DNA of 64,000 nucleotides from Brevibacillus sp. JNUCC-41 (GTDB taxonomy: Bacteria > Bacillota > Bacilli > Bacillales > DSM-1321), in NCBI RefSeq assembly GCF_014844095.1, contig NZ_CP062163.1:4187501-4251500 (forward strand), read 5' to 3'. A program made the translations under genes and the position numbers. Positions 24,986-35,330 of this stretch are shown piece by piece. Below the pieces are notes generated by a model. The model was given only the letters and a program-made list of their open reading frames with translations, did not search any database and was not told the origin of the DNA. Within the stretch, counting starts at the first letter, position 1, and each line of letters starts with the position of its first letter.

Positions 24986-25396
24986 ATGATAGAAAATCCA
25001 AGCAGGGAAGAAATGGGAAAGATGTTGAAAAAATCGAAGCGCATCGCTGTCGTTGGTTTATCTAATAACCCTGAGCGTACTTCTTATATGGTATCGAAGG
25101 CCATGCAGGAAAGCGGATATGAAATCATCCCGGTAAACCCTGCTATATCTGAAGTGCTGGGTGTCAGGGCAGTTAAAGCTCTGAAAGATATTGAAGGGCA
25201 CGTCGATATCGTCAATGTTTTCCGCCGTTCAGAGTTCCTTCCGGAGATAGCCAAGGAATTTGCAGAAATCGATGCAGATATCTTTTGGGCGCAGCTTGGG
25301 GTGGAAAATGAAGAAGCCTATAATTTTTTGAAAGAAAAAGGATACACTGTCATCATGAATCGATGCATAAAAGTCGAACACGCCCTTACCAAGTAA
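24986..25396 (+). CDS. yneT: CoA-binding domain protein YneT
   Basis: A 136-residue Rossmann-type CoA-binding protein of the succinyl-CoA synthetase alpha-like family: IAVVGLSNNPERTSYMVSK near 21-39, then IIPVNPAISEVLG and a C-terminal VIMNRCIKVEH. The ATG at 24986 has AAAGGGG 10 nt upstream; the in-frame TTG at 24977 is too close to it. Function unknown. Its place before parE matches B. subtilis yneT. Confidence 0.9.
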   Translation: MIENPSREEMGKMLKKSKRIAVVGLSNNPERTSYMVSKAMQESGYEIIPVNPAISEVLGVRAVKALKDIEGHVDIVNVFRRSEFLPEIAKEFAEIDADIFWAQLGVENEEAYNFLKEKGYTVIMNRCIKVEHALTK

Positions 25397-25401
25397 TATG
25401 A

Positions 25402-25427
25402 AGAGCGGAACTTCCGCTCTTTTTTTA
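25402..25427 (+). terminator. yneT terminator
   Basis: AGAGCGGAA and TTCCGCTCT form a 9-bp stem with a very short loop, followed by T7. Confidence 0.85.
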
Positions 25428-25645
25428 GGCATCGCTGTATCTCAATCGGAGAAAAAACTAAAAGGCAGCCATAGCGGGCATTGAGCGATCGGGAAATTTG
25501 GGCCATTAAAGCTTAATTTGATTAAAATAATAAAAGTATATTTGCCAAATGAAAATTTACCGCTACAATTAGAATGGTAGCTATGATACGTTTTGTTCCA
25601 CACAAATGTGCAAACGCTAATAAAAAGGACAAAAAAATAGAACAC

Positions 25646-25674
25646 TTGTTCTTTGTTCGGGAAAGTATTATACT
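25646..25674 (+). promoter_or_regulatory. Putative parE-parC promoter
   Basis: -35 TTGTTC and -10 TATACT are separated by 17 bp. The remaining region from 25428 to 25780 is AT-rich and shows no gene. Confidence 0.4.
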
Positions 25675-25780
25675 TTTTATATGATATTAAGGTATTAAAG
25701 AATTTGTTAAGCTAGTGAGTCATTTCATTGCAGTATGATTTGGCCCGGAAATTGTGTTTAGTAAGGAAAGGGGAATTTCT

Positions 25781-27766
25781 GTGGCAAAGAAAGTAAAAAC
25801 AATCGAGTACAATGATGATGCAATTCAGGTACTGGAAGGACTCGAAGCGGTCAGAAAACGTCCCGGTATGTATATCGGCAGTACTGATGCACGCGGACTT
25901 CATCATTTAGTGTACGAGATTGTAGATAACTCCGTAGATGAGGCTTTAGCTGGATATGGAGACCAAATTAGTGTGAAAATACATAAAGATAACAGTGTAA
26001 GTGTGTCGGATAAAGGGCGCGGAATGCCTATTGGCATGCATAAATTAGGTAAACCGACGCCTGAAGTCATTTTGACGATTCTTCATGCTGGAGGTAAATT
26101 TGGACAAGGCGGATATAAAACGAGTGGAGGCCTTCATGGAGTAGGTGCTTCGGTCGTTAACGCGTTGTCTGAATGGCTTGTCGTGACGATCAAAAGGGAC
26201 GGGTTCATTTACGAACAACGTTTTTTCAATGGCGGAAAGCCAGAAACCACACTGGAGAAAATCGGTAAAACGAATCAAGCTGGGACCAAAATCCACTTCA
26301 AGCCCGATCCAAAAATATTTTCAGTGACGACTTTTAATTATGATATCCTATGTGAACGTCTTCGCGAATCGGCTTTTCTTTTAAAAGGCATGAAGATAGA
26401 ATTGACGGATGAGCGTAACGACCATAATGAAATTTTCCACTATGAAAATGGAATTGAAGCGTTTGTTGATTATTTAAATGAAGAAAAAGAGACCCTCCAT
26501 AGTGTAGTCAGCTTGGAAGGGGAACAAAATGGGATAGAGGTCGAACTCGCCTTTCAATTCAATGATGGTTATTCAGAAAATATTTTAAGCTTTGTAAATA
26601 ACGTTCGTACAAAAGACGGAGGCACCCATGAGATTGGTGCAAAAACGGCCATGACAAGGGCATTTAATGATTATGCCAGAAAAATGGGACTATTAAAGGA
26701 AAAAGATAAAAACCTCGAAGGTACCGATATACGTGAAGGCTTGTCTTCAATCATTTCAGTACGTATCCCTGAAGAACTTCTTCAATTCGAAGGACAAACC
26801 AAGAGCAAGCTTGGAACCAGTGAAGCCCGTTCTGCAGTCGATTCCATCGTATCAGAGCACTTAGCCTACTTTTTTGAAGAAGATCCGACAACGAGTACCC
26901 TATTGGTTAAAAAAGCGATTAAAGCGTTCCAAGCAAGGGAAGCCGCACGCAAAGCTCGTGAGGACGCAAGAAGCGGGAAGAAACGGAAGAAATCCGATGC
27001 CATCCTTTCTGGGAAATTAACACCAGCTCAATCGAAAAATCCCGAACGGAATGAATTGTATCTTGTGGAAGGGGACTCTGCTGGGGGATCCGCTAAACAA
27101 GGCCGGGATCGCCGTTTCCAAGCAGTACTGCCATTACGGGGTAAAGTTATCAATACGGAAAAAGCGAAACTAGCCGATATTTTTAAAAACGAGGAAATAA
27201 ATACGATCATCCATGCCATCGGCGGAGGTGTCGGGGCGGAGTTCAACACGCCGGACACTAACTATGATAAAGTGATCATCATGACTGATGCCGATACGGA
27301 TGGTGCCCATATCCAAGTGCTGCTGCTGACTTTCTTTTATCGCTATATGAAGCCGTTAATAGAGTCAGGGAAGGTTTACATTGCCTTGCCCCCTTTATAT
27401 AAAGTGAGCAAAGGGACCGGGAAGAAGGAAGTCATTGAATATGCATGGAGTGACGAAGAACTTCAGGGAGCGATAGACAAGGTGGGGAAAGGCTATATGA
27501 TTCAGCGCTATAAAGGGCTGGGTGAGATGAATGCCGACCAATTATGGGATACCACCATGAACCCGGAAACAAGGACATTGATACGTGTGAAGATCGATGA
27601 TGGTGCCCGTGCAGAAAGACGTGTTACAACATTGATGGGAGATAAGGTTGAACCGCGTCGTAAGTGGATTGAAGCCAATGTCGCTTTTGGTCTCGAAGAA
27701 GAATCGAATATTTTAGATAATGAAAATATGTCGATTGAAGAGGAGGTCATTAACGATGGTATTTGA
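25781..27766 (+). CDS. parE: DNA topoisomerase IV subunit B (ParE)
   Basis: A 661-residue GHKL-ATPase/TOPRIM subunit of topoisomerase IV, which decatenates replicated chromosomes. The ATP-binding [13 protein letters not shown] is near 48, the [13 protein letters not shown] lid near 115, [20 protein letters not shown] near 430 and DADTDGAHI near 505. GTG at 25781 is chosen, with AAAGGGGAA upstream, because [19 protein letters not shown] is the usual start; a GTG at 25754 would add nine atypical residues. It overlaps parC by 11 bp. Confidence 0.97.
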   Translation: MAKKVKTIEYNDDAIQVLEGLEAVRKRPGMYIGSTDARGLHHLVYEIVDNSVDEALAGYGDQISVKIHKDNSVSVSDKGRGMPIGMHKLGKPTPEVILTILHAGGKFGQGGYKTSGGLHGVGASVVNALSEWLVVTIKRDGFIYEQRFFNGGKPETTLEKIGKTNQAGTKIHFKPDPKIFSVTTFNYDILCERLRESAFLLKGMKIELTDERNDHNEIFHYENGIEAFVDYLNEEKETLHSVVSLEGEQNGIEVELAFQFNDGYSENILSFVNNVRTKDGGTHEIGAKTAMTRAFNDYARKMGLLKEKDKNLEGTDIREGLSSIISVRIPEELLQFEGQTKSKLGTSEARSAVDSIVSEHLAYFFEEDPTTSTLLVKKAIKAFQAREAARKAREDARSGKKRKKSDAILSGKLTPAQSKNPERNELYLVEGDSAGGSAKQGRDRRFQAVLPLRGKVINTEKAKLADIFKNEEINTIIHAIGGGVGAEFNTPDTNYDKVIIMTDADTDGAHIQVLLLTFFYRYMKPLIESGKVYIALPPLYKVSKGTGKKEVIEYAWSDEELQGAIDKVGKGYMIQRYKGLGEMNADQLWDTTMNPETRTLIRVKIDDGARAERRVTTLMGDKVEPRRKWIEANVAFGLEEESNILDNENMSIEEEVINDGI

Positions 27767-30200
27767 AGAAACGTTTAGAGATTTACCGCTTGAAGAGGTA
27801 ATTGGTGACCGCTTCGGGCGTTATAGTAAATATATTATCCAAGACCGGGCACTTCCGGATGCTAGGGACGGTTTAAAACCGGTGCAGCGCAGGATATTGT
27901 ATGCGATGCATGTCGAAGGAAATACCCAGGAAAAAGGATTCAGGAAATCCGCAAAAACGGTCGGAAATGTAATAGGTAACTATCACCCTCACGGAGATTC
28001 GTCCGTTTATGAGGCAATGGTTCGGATGAGCCAAGACTGGAAGCTGAGGAAGGTCATGGTCCAAATGCACGGAAACAATGGCAGTATCGATGGTGATCCT
28101 CCTGCTGCGATGCGGTATACGGAAGCAAGGCTTTCATCGATTGCCTCCGAGATGCTGCGGGATATAGAAAAAAGGACGGTCGATTTCGTACCGAACTTTG
28201 ATGATACTTCGGAAGAGCCCATTGTATTACCTGCAATGTTCCCTAACCTGCTTGTAAACGGCTCTACAGGAATTTCAGCCGGCTATGCCACTGAAATCCC
28301 GCCACATCAACTTGGTGAAGTCATTGATGCTGCCATTATGCGAATCGATAAACCGGAAGCGACAGTCACTGATTTAATGACGGTCATTAAAGGGCCGGAT
28401 TTTCCTACTGGAGGTATCATTCAAGGAATTGAAGGCATTCGTAAGGCCTATGAAACAGGTAAAGGGAAAATAATCATTCGTGGGTTGGCGGAAGTGGAAA
28501 CGATTCGGGGCGGTAAGCAGCAAATCGTCATCACTGAAATCCCATATGAAGTCAATAAAGCAAACCTTGTCAAGAAGATGGATGAGTTCCGTCTAGACCG
28601 GAAAGTGGAAGGCATTGCCGAAGTAAGGGATGAAACCGACCGTACAGGACTGCGCATTGTCATTGAACTGAAAAAAGAAGCAGATGCAAATGGAGTCCTG
28701 CATTATTTATACAAAAATTCCGATCTCCAAATCGCTTACAATTTCAATATGGTTGCGATTTATAAAAAACGGCCAACATTGATGAGCCTGCCTAAAATGC
28801 TCGATGCATATATCGAACACCGTAAAGAGGTAATCGTGAACCGTTCACGTTATGAGTTGCAAAAGGCACATGACAGGGCACATATCGTCGATGGTTTAGT
28901 GAAGGCTTTATCCATATTAGATGAGGTCATCGCTGTCATCCGGGCATCTAAAGACAAACGGAATGCTAAAGATAACCTCATTGCTAAATTCGCTTTTACA
29001 GAAGCGCAAGCTGAAGCCATTGTCTCTTTGCAGTTATACAGGCTGACAAATACGGATATTACAGCACTTGAAGCAGAGGCAGCGGAATTGAAGAACAAAA
29101 TAGAGGAATTGACAAAGATTCTTGGCAGTGAAAAAGTTCTTCTTCAAGTAATTAAAAAAGAACTTCGATTCATTAAAAAGGGCTTTGATGACGGACGGCG
29201 TTCCAAAATCGAAAAAGAAATTGAAGAAATCAAAATCAATCTTGAAGTCTTGATTGCTAGTGAAGATGTGATGGTTACCGTGACGAAAGAAGGCTATGTC
29301 AAACGGACATCGTTACGATCATATGCAGCATCAGGAGGTCTTGATTTTGGCATGAAGGATTCCGACCGCCTGCTCCAGAGGCTGGAGATGAATACAACAG
29401 ATGTCCTATTGCTGTTCACATCCAAAGGGAATTACCTATACTGTCCAGTTCATCAGCTTCCTGATATTCGCTGGAAGGAAACCGGTCAGCATATCGCGAA
29501 CATCATTCCAATCGACAGGGAAGAACAAATCATAAAAGCGATTCCAATCAAAGATTTTACCATGCCGGAATTCTTAGTGTTCATCACGAAAAATGGTATG
29601 GTGAAAAAGACAGAATTAGCTTCTTATAAAGCCCAGCGTCATTCAAAACCGCTGGTTGGTGTCAATTTAAAAGGTGACGATGAACTGGTCGATGTCCACC
29701 ATACCGATGGCCAGGCTGACCTTTTCCTAGTTACTCATAACGGATACGGTTTATGGTTTGATGAAGAAGAAGTAAGTGTTGTCGGTGTCCGGGCAGCGGG
29801 AGTCAAAGGGATTAATTTGAAAGAAGATGACTATGTCATTGGCGGAAAGGTTTTGGCCAAGGATAGTAAAGAATCGATCTTTATCGTTACACAGCGCGGG
29901 GCCATAAAGAAAATGAAATTAACCGAGTTTGAAAAAACGAGCCGGGCAAAACGCGGTGTCGTGGTCTTAAGGGAATTGAAATCGAATCCTCATAGGGTCA
30001 TTGGTTTCGATATCATTAACAAAACCGACAGTCTATTCATTCTTTCTGAAAAGGGAACGATTGAAACGATTCATGCCGCTTCATTAAAAAATCATGATCG
30101 GTATACGAATGGGTCATTTGTTTTTGATGAAACGGTTAGTGGGAAAGCTAAAGAATTATGGAAAATATCATTGGAAGATGACTCTGCCATAGAGCAGTGA
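27756..30200 (+). CDS. parC: DNA topoisomerase IV subunit A (ParC)
   Basis: An 814-residue type IIA topoisomerase A subunit. The quinolone-determining region reads [19 protein letters not shown] near residues 77-95, with the usual Ser and Glu, so it looks drug-sensitive type. The catalytic Tyr lies in [11 protein letters not shown] near 120. The C-terminal half carries beta-pinwheel blades. AGGAGG sits 9 nt before the ATG and inside the end of parE, indicating translational coupling. GyrA is the alternative, but the pairing with parE and the yne context make ParC clear. Confidence 0.97.
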   Translation: MVFEETFRDLPLEEVIGDRFGRYSKYIIQDRALPDARDGLKPVQRRILYAMHVEGNTQEKGFRKSAKTVGNVIGNYHPHGDSSVYEAMVRMSQDWKLRKVMVQMHGNNGSIDGDPPAAMRYTEARLSSIASEMLRDIEKRTVDFVPNFDDTSEEPIVLPAMFPNLLVNGSTGISAGYATEIPPHQLGEVIDAAIMRIDKPEATVTDLMTVIKGPDFPTGGIIQGIEGIRKAYETGKGKIIIRGLAEVETIRGGKQQIVITEIPYEVNKANLVKKMDEFRLDRKVEGIAEVRDETDRTGLRIVIELKKEADANGVLHYLYKNSDLQIAYNFNMVAIYKKRPTLMSLPKMLDAYIEHRKEVIVNRSRYELQKAHDRAHIVDGLVKALSILDEVIAVIRASKDKRNAKDNLIAKFAFTEAQAEAIVSLQLYRLTNTDITALEAEAAELKNKIEELTKILGSEKVLLQVIKKELRFIKKGFDDGRRSKIEKEIEEIKINLEVLIASEDVMVTVTKEGYVKRTSLRSYAASGGLDFGMKDSDRLLQRLEMNTTDVLLLFTSKGNYLYCPVHQLPDIRWKETGQHIANIIPIDREEQIIKAIPIKDFTMPEFLVFITKNGMVKKTELASYKAQRHSKPLVGVNLKGDDELVDVHHTDGQADLFLVTHNGYGLWFDEEEVSVVGVRAAGVKGINLKEDDYVIGGKVLAKDSKESIFIVTQRGAIKKMKLTEFEKTSRAKRGVVVLRELKSNPHRVIGFDIINKTDSLFILSEKGTIETIHAASLKNHDRYTNGSFVFDETVSGKAKELWKISLEDDSAIEQ

Positions 30201-30212
30201 ATCTTTTTTCTA

Positions 30213-30249
30213 ACGGGATGCTGATCTTATCAGCATCCCGTTTTTTTTC
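30213..30249 (+). terminator. parC terminator
   Basis: ACGGGATGCTGAT pairs perfectly with ATCAGCATCCCGT around a 3-nt loop, followed by T8. Confidence 0.93.
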
Positions 30250-30345
30250 CTTTAAATGACCAGTCATATCCTTCCAGAAAATAATCTGCACCTGCCACGC
30301 ACACAAGCTGAGTCCTTTTACCAAATTAATCAATCAATTCAAAAA

Positions 30346-30360
30346 TGACTTATTGAGTCA
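30346..30360. promoter_or_regulatory. Upstream inverted repeat 1 of the ligase operon
   Basis: TGACTTATTGAGTCA is a perfect TGACT-N5-AGTCA palindrome ending 105 bp before the sigma-54 -24 element. The same TGACT-N5-AGTCA element lies at 38546 at equivalent spacing from another sigma-54 promoter. It is the likely binding site of the activator encoded at 36603. Confidence 0.75.
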
Positions 30361-30410
30361 AATTTAAATTCTAGTATTATGAACCGAATATTATTAAGAG
30401 GACAGCAAAT

Positions 30411-30426
30411 AATTCAATTTTGAATT
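30411..30426. promoter_or_regulatory. Upstream inverted repeat 2 of the ligase operon
   Basis: AATTCAATTTTGAATT is an inverted repeat ending 39 bp before the sigma-54 promoter. The counterpart at 38610 has the same outer bases and the same distance to its promoter. Confidence 0.6.
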
Positions 30427-30465
30427 TTACCTTTAATTGAATCTATGAAACATAACGATTTATTT

Positions 30466-30482
30466 TTGGCACACTCCTTGCA
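30466..30482 (+). promoter_or_regulatory. Sigma-54 (-24/-12) promoter of the acyl-CoA operon
   Basis: TTGGCACACTCCTTGCA is a full consensus match with GG (30468-30469) and GC (30480-30481) separated by 10 bp. The start point should be near 30493, about 40 nt before the ligase ATG. Confidence 0.92.
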
Positions 30483-30533
30483 TATTGTTTAGTATGACTT
30501 CTTTATTTTTTGAATGAAGAAAGGGGAGGACCA

Positions 30534-32135
30534 ATGGATAGACCTTGGAAAAAGCATATCCCGCAAGGAAATCCAATTGAGATTGATATTCCTGAAATGT
30601 CTTTGACAGAACTATTTTATCAATCAGTTGAACAATATTCGAATAAAACAGCGGTTACGTACATGGAGCAGAGGTATACATATTCAGAGTTGGGGAAGTT
30701 AGTGAAAAGATGTGCACGCGTGCTTGCTGATGAGGGTGTTGGAAAGGGAGATCGTGTGGCTCTTATGCTTCCCAATTGTCCCCAATATCCAATTGGTTTT
30801 TTTGGAACCCTTTTGACTGGAGCCATTGTTGTCCAAGTCAATCCAATGTATAAGGCGAACGAATTAATTCATGTCCTGAAAGATTCAGGTGCAAGGCACA
30901 TCATTGTGCTCGACGATTTATTGCCAATAGTTGAAGCCATTATAACTGAAACCGATGTTGAAAAGGTGTTGAGCGTGTCGCTGGAAATGGAAAAATGTGA
31001 AATGACAAAAAAGCTACTATCTGTAACAGAGGCGGATTTCACTGTGGAGATTGAACCTGCCAAAGATGTCGCCGTTCTCCAATATACAGGAGGAACGACA
31101 GGGCGTTCTAAAGGGGCGATGCTAACCCATCGTAATATTGTTGCCAATACGCTGCAAAGTGCAGCCACTTCAAGAATCAATACTCAAAAGGGGAAGGAAA
31201 GGGTACTTGGCGTTTCCCCATTATTTCATGTTTACGGCATGACTTCAGGAATGAACCTGACGTTTTATAATGGCGGGGAATTAATTCTTGTATCACGGTT
31301 TCAGGTGACGGAGATCGTCGATATCATCAATAATCTTAAACCGACTATTTTTCCAGGGGTACCGACGATGTATATTGCTTTATTACAATATTACCAGTCC
31401 CATCCATTTGATTTGGATACATTGAGATCTTGCGTTTCGGGTTCGTCACCATTGCCATTGAATGTACTGTCAAGATTCAACGAATTGAGTGGAACAAAGA
31501 TTGCAGAGGGCTATGGCCTGTCCGAGGCTTCACCAGTCACGCACCGGAATCCAGTTAGCGGCCTGCAAAAATCCGGAAGTATCGGGATTCCTATACAAAA
31601 TACCGATGCCGCCATCATTGACAGTATTACAGGGGAGCCAGCCCTTTTGGTTGATACACCAGGTGAATTGGTCATAAAGGGCCCACAGGTAATGAAAGGC
31701 TATTGGGGCATGCCGGAAGAGACGCGGCAGACGATTCAAAACGGATGGCTGCATACCGGTGATATTGCCAAGATGGATGAAGATGGCTTCTTTTACATTG
31801 TGGGACGGAAGAAAGAGATGATCATCGCTGGCGGTTTCAATATTTATCCAATTGAAATTGAAGATATACTATACAGCCATCCTAAGGTTCTGGAAGCTGC
31901 CGTCTTTGGCGTTCCCGATCAATATCGCGGTGAAACGGTACAAGCTGCGGTAGTTCTAAAACCAAATGAAAGAATAACTGAAAACGAATTGAAGGATTAT
32001 TGCCGAAAGCAGCTCGCTGCCTTTAAAGTCCCAAAAGCAATCACATTTGAAAGTGAACTTCCAAAGACGGCGGTCGGTAAAATCTTAAAACGCAAACTTC
32101 AAGAAAAATATGTCGCTTATTCGGATAAATTATGA
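30534..32135 (+). CDS. AMP-forming acyl-CoA ligase
   Basis: A 533-residue FadD-like ANL ligase. The P-loop YTGGTTGRSKGA is near residue 182, GYGLSEASPV near 325, the hinge VGRKKEMIIAGGFNIYP near 423-440, and the C-terminal lysine TAVGKILKRKL near 515. GGGGAGG lies 5 nt before the ATG. It should activate a carboxylic acid to its CoA thioester, the entry step for the dehydrogenases and hydratase that follow. The N-terminus MDRPWKKHIPQGNP is typical of medium/long-chain enzymes. Substrate unknown. It is the first gene of the sigma-54 operon, and its stop codon is the start of a cre box. Confidence 0.9.
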   Translation: MDRPWKKHIPQGNPIEIDIPEMSLTELFYQSVEQYSNKTAVTYMEQRYTYSELGKLVKRCARVLADEGVGKGDRVALMLPNCPQYPIGFFGTLLTGAIVVQVNPMYKANELIHVLKDSGARHIIVLDDLLPIVEAIITETDVEKVLSVSLEMEKCEMTKKLLSVTEADFTVEIEPAKDVAVLQYTGGTTGRSKGAMLTHRNIVANTLQSAATSRINTQKGKERVLGVSPLFHVYGMTSGMNLTFYNGGELILVSRFQVTEIVDIINNLKPTIFPGVPTMYIALLQYYQSHPFDLDTLRSCVSGSSPLPLNVLSRFNELSGTKIAEGYGLSEASPVTHRNPVSGLQKSGSIGIPIQNTDAAIIDSITGEPALLVDTPGELVIKGPQVMKGYWGMPEETRQTIQNGWLHTGDIAKMDEDGFFYIVGRKKEMIIAGGFNIYPIEIEDILYSHPKVLEAAVFGVPDQYRGETVQAAVVLKPNERITENELKDYCRKQLAAFKVPKAITFESELPKTAVGKILKRKLQEKYVAYSDKL

Positions 32136-32146
32136 AAGCGTTAACA
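32133..32146. promoter_or_regulatory. CcpA cre box inside the acyl-CoA operon
   Basis: TGAAAGCGTTAACA fits the consensus TGWAANCGNTNWCA at every position. Its first three bases are the ligase stop codon. Lying about 1.6 kb inside the transcript, it would act by blocking RNA polymerase under good carbon supply, reducing the five downstream genes. Confidence 0.8.
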
Positions 32147-32173
32147 CTAATTCGTAGATAAAGGGGAATGCAA

Positions 32174-33325
32174 ATGGACTTTCGCTTAGATGAAGACATC
32201 TTGCTATTAAAAGAAAATATACGCCAGTTTATTGAAGAGCAAATCGATCCATTTTCCATGCAGATAGAGGATGAAGATCATATCCCGGAATCTATAATAA
32301 ATTTATCGAAGGAAATCGGTCTATTCGGACTTAGTATCCCGGAAAGGTATGGCGGGCTCGGAATCGGGATGGTGGGAAAATGTGCTTTATATGAGGAAAT
32401 CGGCAAAACCCATAATGGATATACCACTCTGATAGGGGCCCACACCGGTATAGGGACGGTGGGGATAGTTGAAATGGGCAATGCAATGCAAAAGGAAAAG
32501 TATCTACCAGATATGGCAAGCGGTAATAGAATTGGCGCATTTGCTTTAACTGAGCCTGCAGCTGGGTCCCATGCAACGAATCTCAAAATGACGGCTGTCA
32601 AAAATGGTGATAAATATATTCTAAATGGGACCAAGCATTATATAACGAATGCAGATGTAGCTGATATTTTTACAGTTATGGCTGTAACGGACAAAGATAA
32701 AGGGGCGAAAGGAATCACCTCATTCATAGTAGAAAAGGATTTTCCGGGTTTTAGAGTTGGCAGCCTGGAAAGGAAGATGGGTCTTCGAGGCTCACATTCG
32801 GCCGAATTGGTTTTTGAAGATTGCGAGGTTCCTGCCGAAAATGTACTTGGGGACGTTGGCCAAGGGTATGTAAATGCATTGAAGATCCTTGCAAATGGCC
32901 GCGCAGGCCTTGCTGCCCGTAATTTGGGGTCCTGCCAATACCTGCTCGACCTATCTACTAAATATGCCACAGAACGTGAACAATTCAATGTCCCGATCAT
33001 TGATCATCAGGCCGTATCCCATATGATTGCCGAGATGGCAATGGAAATAGAGGCACTTCGCTCCTTCACATACCGGGTTGCATGGATGGTCGATCAGCAA
33101 GAAAAAATCATTAAAGAAGCGGCAATGCTTAAGTTGTATGGTTCGGAAGTATATAATCGTGTCGCTGATAAGGCCGTTCAGATTCATGGCGGGATGGGAT
33201 ACATGAAGGATTATCCGGTTGAACGTTTCTATCGGGATGCCCGAATCACTAGAATATATGAAGGCACATCCGAAATCCAAAAAAATATCATTACCGGACA
33301 ATTGAAGAGAAAATATCAAAACTAG
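32174..33325 (+). CDS. Acyl-CoA dehydrogenase
   Basis: A 383-residue FAD-dependent acyl-CoA dehydrogenase. FALTEPAAGSHA is near 123, and the C-terminal QIHGGMGYMKDYPVERFYRDARIT segment leads into IYEGTSEIQ, with the canonical catalytic Glu at residue 363. It should form the 2,3-enoyl-CoA and pass electrons to ETF; no ETF genes are in the window. The ATG at 32174 has AAAGGGG 9 nt upstream; an ATG two codons earlier is too close. A cre box separates it from the ligase. Confidence 0.93.
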   Translation: MDFRLDEDILLLKENIRQFIEEQIDPFSMQIEDEDHIPESIINLSKEIGLFGLSIPERYGGLGIGMVGKCALYEEIGKTHNGYTTLIGAHTGIGTVGIVEMGNAMQKEKYLPDMASGNRIGAFALTEPAAGSHATNLKMTAVKNGDKYILNGTKHYITNADVADIFTVMAVTDKDKGAKGITSFIVEKDFPGFRVGSLERKMGLRGSHSAELVFEDCEVPAENVLGDVGQGYVNALKILANGRAGLAARNLGSCQYLLDLSTKYATEREQFNVPIIDHQAVSHMIAEMAMEIEALRSFTYRVAWMVDQQEKIIKEAAMLKLYGSEVYNRVADKAVQIHGGMGYMKDYPVERFYRDARITRIYEGTSEIQKNIITGQLKRKYQN

Positions 33326-33351
33326 TCTAATTGGAAAGCGGAGGGGTTAAG

Positions 33352-34527
33352 ATGGATTTACGACTATCGGATGAACAAAAAATGGTACAAAAAACAATAC
33401 GCAAGTTCGTGGAAAATGAATTGATTCCCTTGGAAAATGAAGTGCTTCGCAATGAAATGGCAGGAAAACCTAGTTTACCAGAGGGGACATTGAAAGATTT
33501 ACAGGAAAAAGCAAAAAATGCAGGGTTTTGGGGCATCAATACCCCGGAGGAATATGGCGGGGCAGACCTAGGGCAGCTTATGATGGCAATTGTCTTGATG
33601 GAAGTATCAAAAACATTTGTACCATTCAGCTTTGGAGGTTCGGCTGATAACATACTTTATTATGCAAATGAAGAACAGAAACAGAAATATCTGATCCCTA
33701 CGATTAACGGTGAGAAAAAGTCCTGTTTTGCCATGACGGAGCCGGGGGCTGGGTCCGATACGCGAAATATTAAAATGACGGCAGTAAAAGAAGGGAACGA
33801 ATGGGTGCTTAACGGTGAAAAAACTTTCATTACCGGAGGAAATGATGCCGATTTTGTCATGGTCATTGCTATAACCGACAAAGAACGTCATCAAGCTACA
33901 GGAACGGAAGGGGTAACCTGTTTCATTGTAGACCGTGATATGGGCTGGAGATCAGAGTATATCAATACGATGGGAGAATGGGGACCGGCCGGTTTAGTTT
34001 TTGATAATGTCAGGGTACCCGAAGAAAACATCTTAGGGGAAGTGCATGGCGGTTATCAACTAGGCTTGGAATGGATTGGGTTTGCAAGATGGATCGTGGG
34101 CGCACGCGCTGTCGGTTCTGCAGAAAGATTGCTGCAAATGGCTATAGAATACGCTAAAGAACGAGTCACATTCGGTAAACCGATCGCGGAGCGCCAGGCC
34201 ATTCAATGGCAGATAGCTGATTCGGCCGTAGAGATCGAAGCTGCAAGATGGCTTGTATTGAATGCGGCTTTTACACTTGATAATGGGGAAGACAATCGCC
34301 ATTTAGCTTCAATGGCTAAACTTTATGGAGCCAATATGGGGAATCGGGTCGTTGATCGCGTATTGCAGATACACGGAGGCATGGGCTATACGAAGGAGCT
34401 TCCCATCGAGCGTTGGTACCGTGAGGCCAGGCTTTGGAGGATTTATGATGGTACGGATGAAATACAGCGTATGATCATTTCCCGAAATTTGATTAAGGGG
34501 CATGTTAAATTAGGACAATTCTTATAA
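33352..34527 (+). CDS. Acyl-CoA dehydrogenase with Asp at the catalytic-Glu position
   Basis: A 391-residue acyl-CoA dehydrogenase paralogue. FAMTEPGAGSDTRN is near 130, and the C-terminal QIHGGMGYTKELPIERWYREARLW segment leads into IYDGTDEIQ, with Asp 366 where the preceding paralogue has Glu. The base may be displaced, or the pocket suited to another chain shape. It is not the isovaleryl or long-chain arrangement as far as I can see. GGAGGGG precedes the ATG. Two adjacent dehydrogenases suggest a branched or multi-step substrate. Confidence 0.9.
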   Translation: MDLRLSDEQKMVQKTIRKFVENELIPLENEVLRNEMAGKPSLPEGTLKDLQEKAKNAGFWGINTPEEYGGADLGQLMMAIVLMEVSKTFVPFSFGGSADNILYYANEEQKQKYLIPTINGEKKSCFAMTEPGAGSDTRNIKMTAVKEGNEWVLNGEKTFITGGNDADFVMVIAITDKERHQATGTEGVTCFIVDRDMGWRSEYINTMGEWGPAGLVFDNVRVPEENILGEVHGGYQLGLEWIGFARWIVGARAVGSAERLLQMAIEYAKERVTFGKPIAERQAIQWQIADSAVEIEAARWLVLNAAFTLDNGEDNRHLASMAKLYGANMGNRVVDRVLQIHGGMGYTKELPIERWYREARLWRIYDGTDEIQRMIISRNLIKGHVKLGQFL

Positions 34528-34547
34528 TAGATTGGGAGGAAACGATT

Positions 34548-35312
34548 ATGACAGGGAGATTTTCAGGTAAAACGGCTTTAGTTACAGGTGGAAGCAGGGG
34601 GATTGGCCGGGCGATCGTCGAACTATTTGCCAGTGAAGGCGCAAACGTGGCGATTATCGATATCAACGAAGAGGTTTTGACATCAACGGGAAATGAATTA
34701 AGGGATAAGGGTTATACCATTTTTACCAAAGTGGCCAATGTGGTCAATTCCGAAGAGATGGATGCATCCATAAAAGAAATAGCCGATACATTCGGATCAC
34801 TTGATATTCTCGTGAATAATGCCGGGGTCATCCGGGATAATCTACTTTTCAAAATGACCGATTCAGATTGGCAGACGGTAATGGATGTGCATTTAAAAGG
34901 TACTTTCAATGCAGTACGTGCCGCCCAGAAGCATATGGTTGCAAATAAATACGGTAGAATCATCAATATATCATCCACTTCGGCCCTAGGTAACCGCGGT
35001 CAGGCTAATTATTCAGCTGCTAAAGCCGGGCTTCAGGGGTTAACAAAAACACTGGCGATTGAACTTGGCAAATATGGGATAACGGCTAATTCGGTCGCAC
35101 CGGGTTTTATCGAAACCGAAATGACGAAAGAAACAGCTAGGCGGGTGGGAGTGAGTTTTGAGCAATTCATCCAGGATAGGGCAAATAGCATTCCGGTTGC
35201 AAGAAGCGGTTTGCCGAGTGATATTGCTCATGCAGTTGCATTCTTTGCCGATGAAGCATCCTCATTCATTAGTGGGCAGGTTTTATATGTTGCGGGCGGT
35301 CCAAAAAATTAA
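34548..35312 (+). CDS. FabG-like short-chain dehydrogenase, probable 3-hydroxyacyl-CoA dehydrogenase
   Basis: A 254-residue SDR. TGGSRGIGRA is near 12-21, NNAGVIRDN near 91, catalytic Ser in ISSTSALG near 143 and YSAAKAG near 157, with C-terminal SFISGQVLYVAGG. Sequence alone cannot separate ketoacyl-ACP reductase from 3-hydroxyacyl-CoA dehydrogenase. The setting (ligase, dehydrogenases, hydratase) favours oxidation of a 3-hydroxyacyl-CoA. GGGAGG precedes the ATG. Confidence 0.88.
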   Translation: MTGRFSGKTALVTGGSRGIGRAIVELFASEGANVAIIDINEEVLTSTGNELRDKGYTIFTKVANVVNSEEMDASIKEIADTFGSLDILVNNAGVIRDNLLFKMTDSDWQTVMDVHLKGTFNAVRAAQKHMVANKYGRIINISSTSALGNRGQANYSAAKAGLQGLTKTLAIELGKYGITANSVAPGFIETEMTKETARRVGVSFEQFIQDRANSIPVARSGLPSDIAHAVAFFADEASSFISGQVLYVAGGPKN

Positions 35313-35330
35313 GGGAAAAGGCGGGATGTT

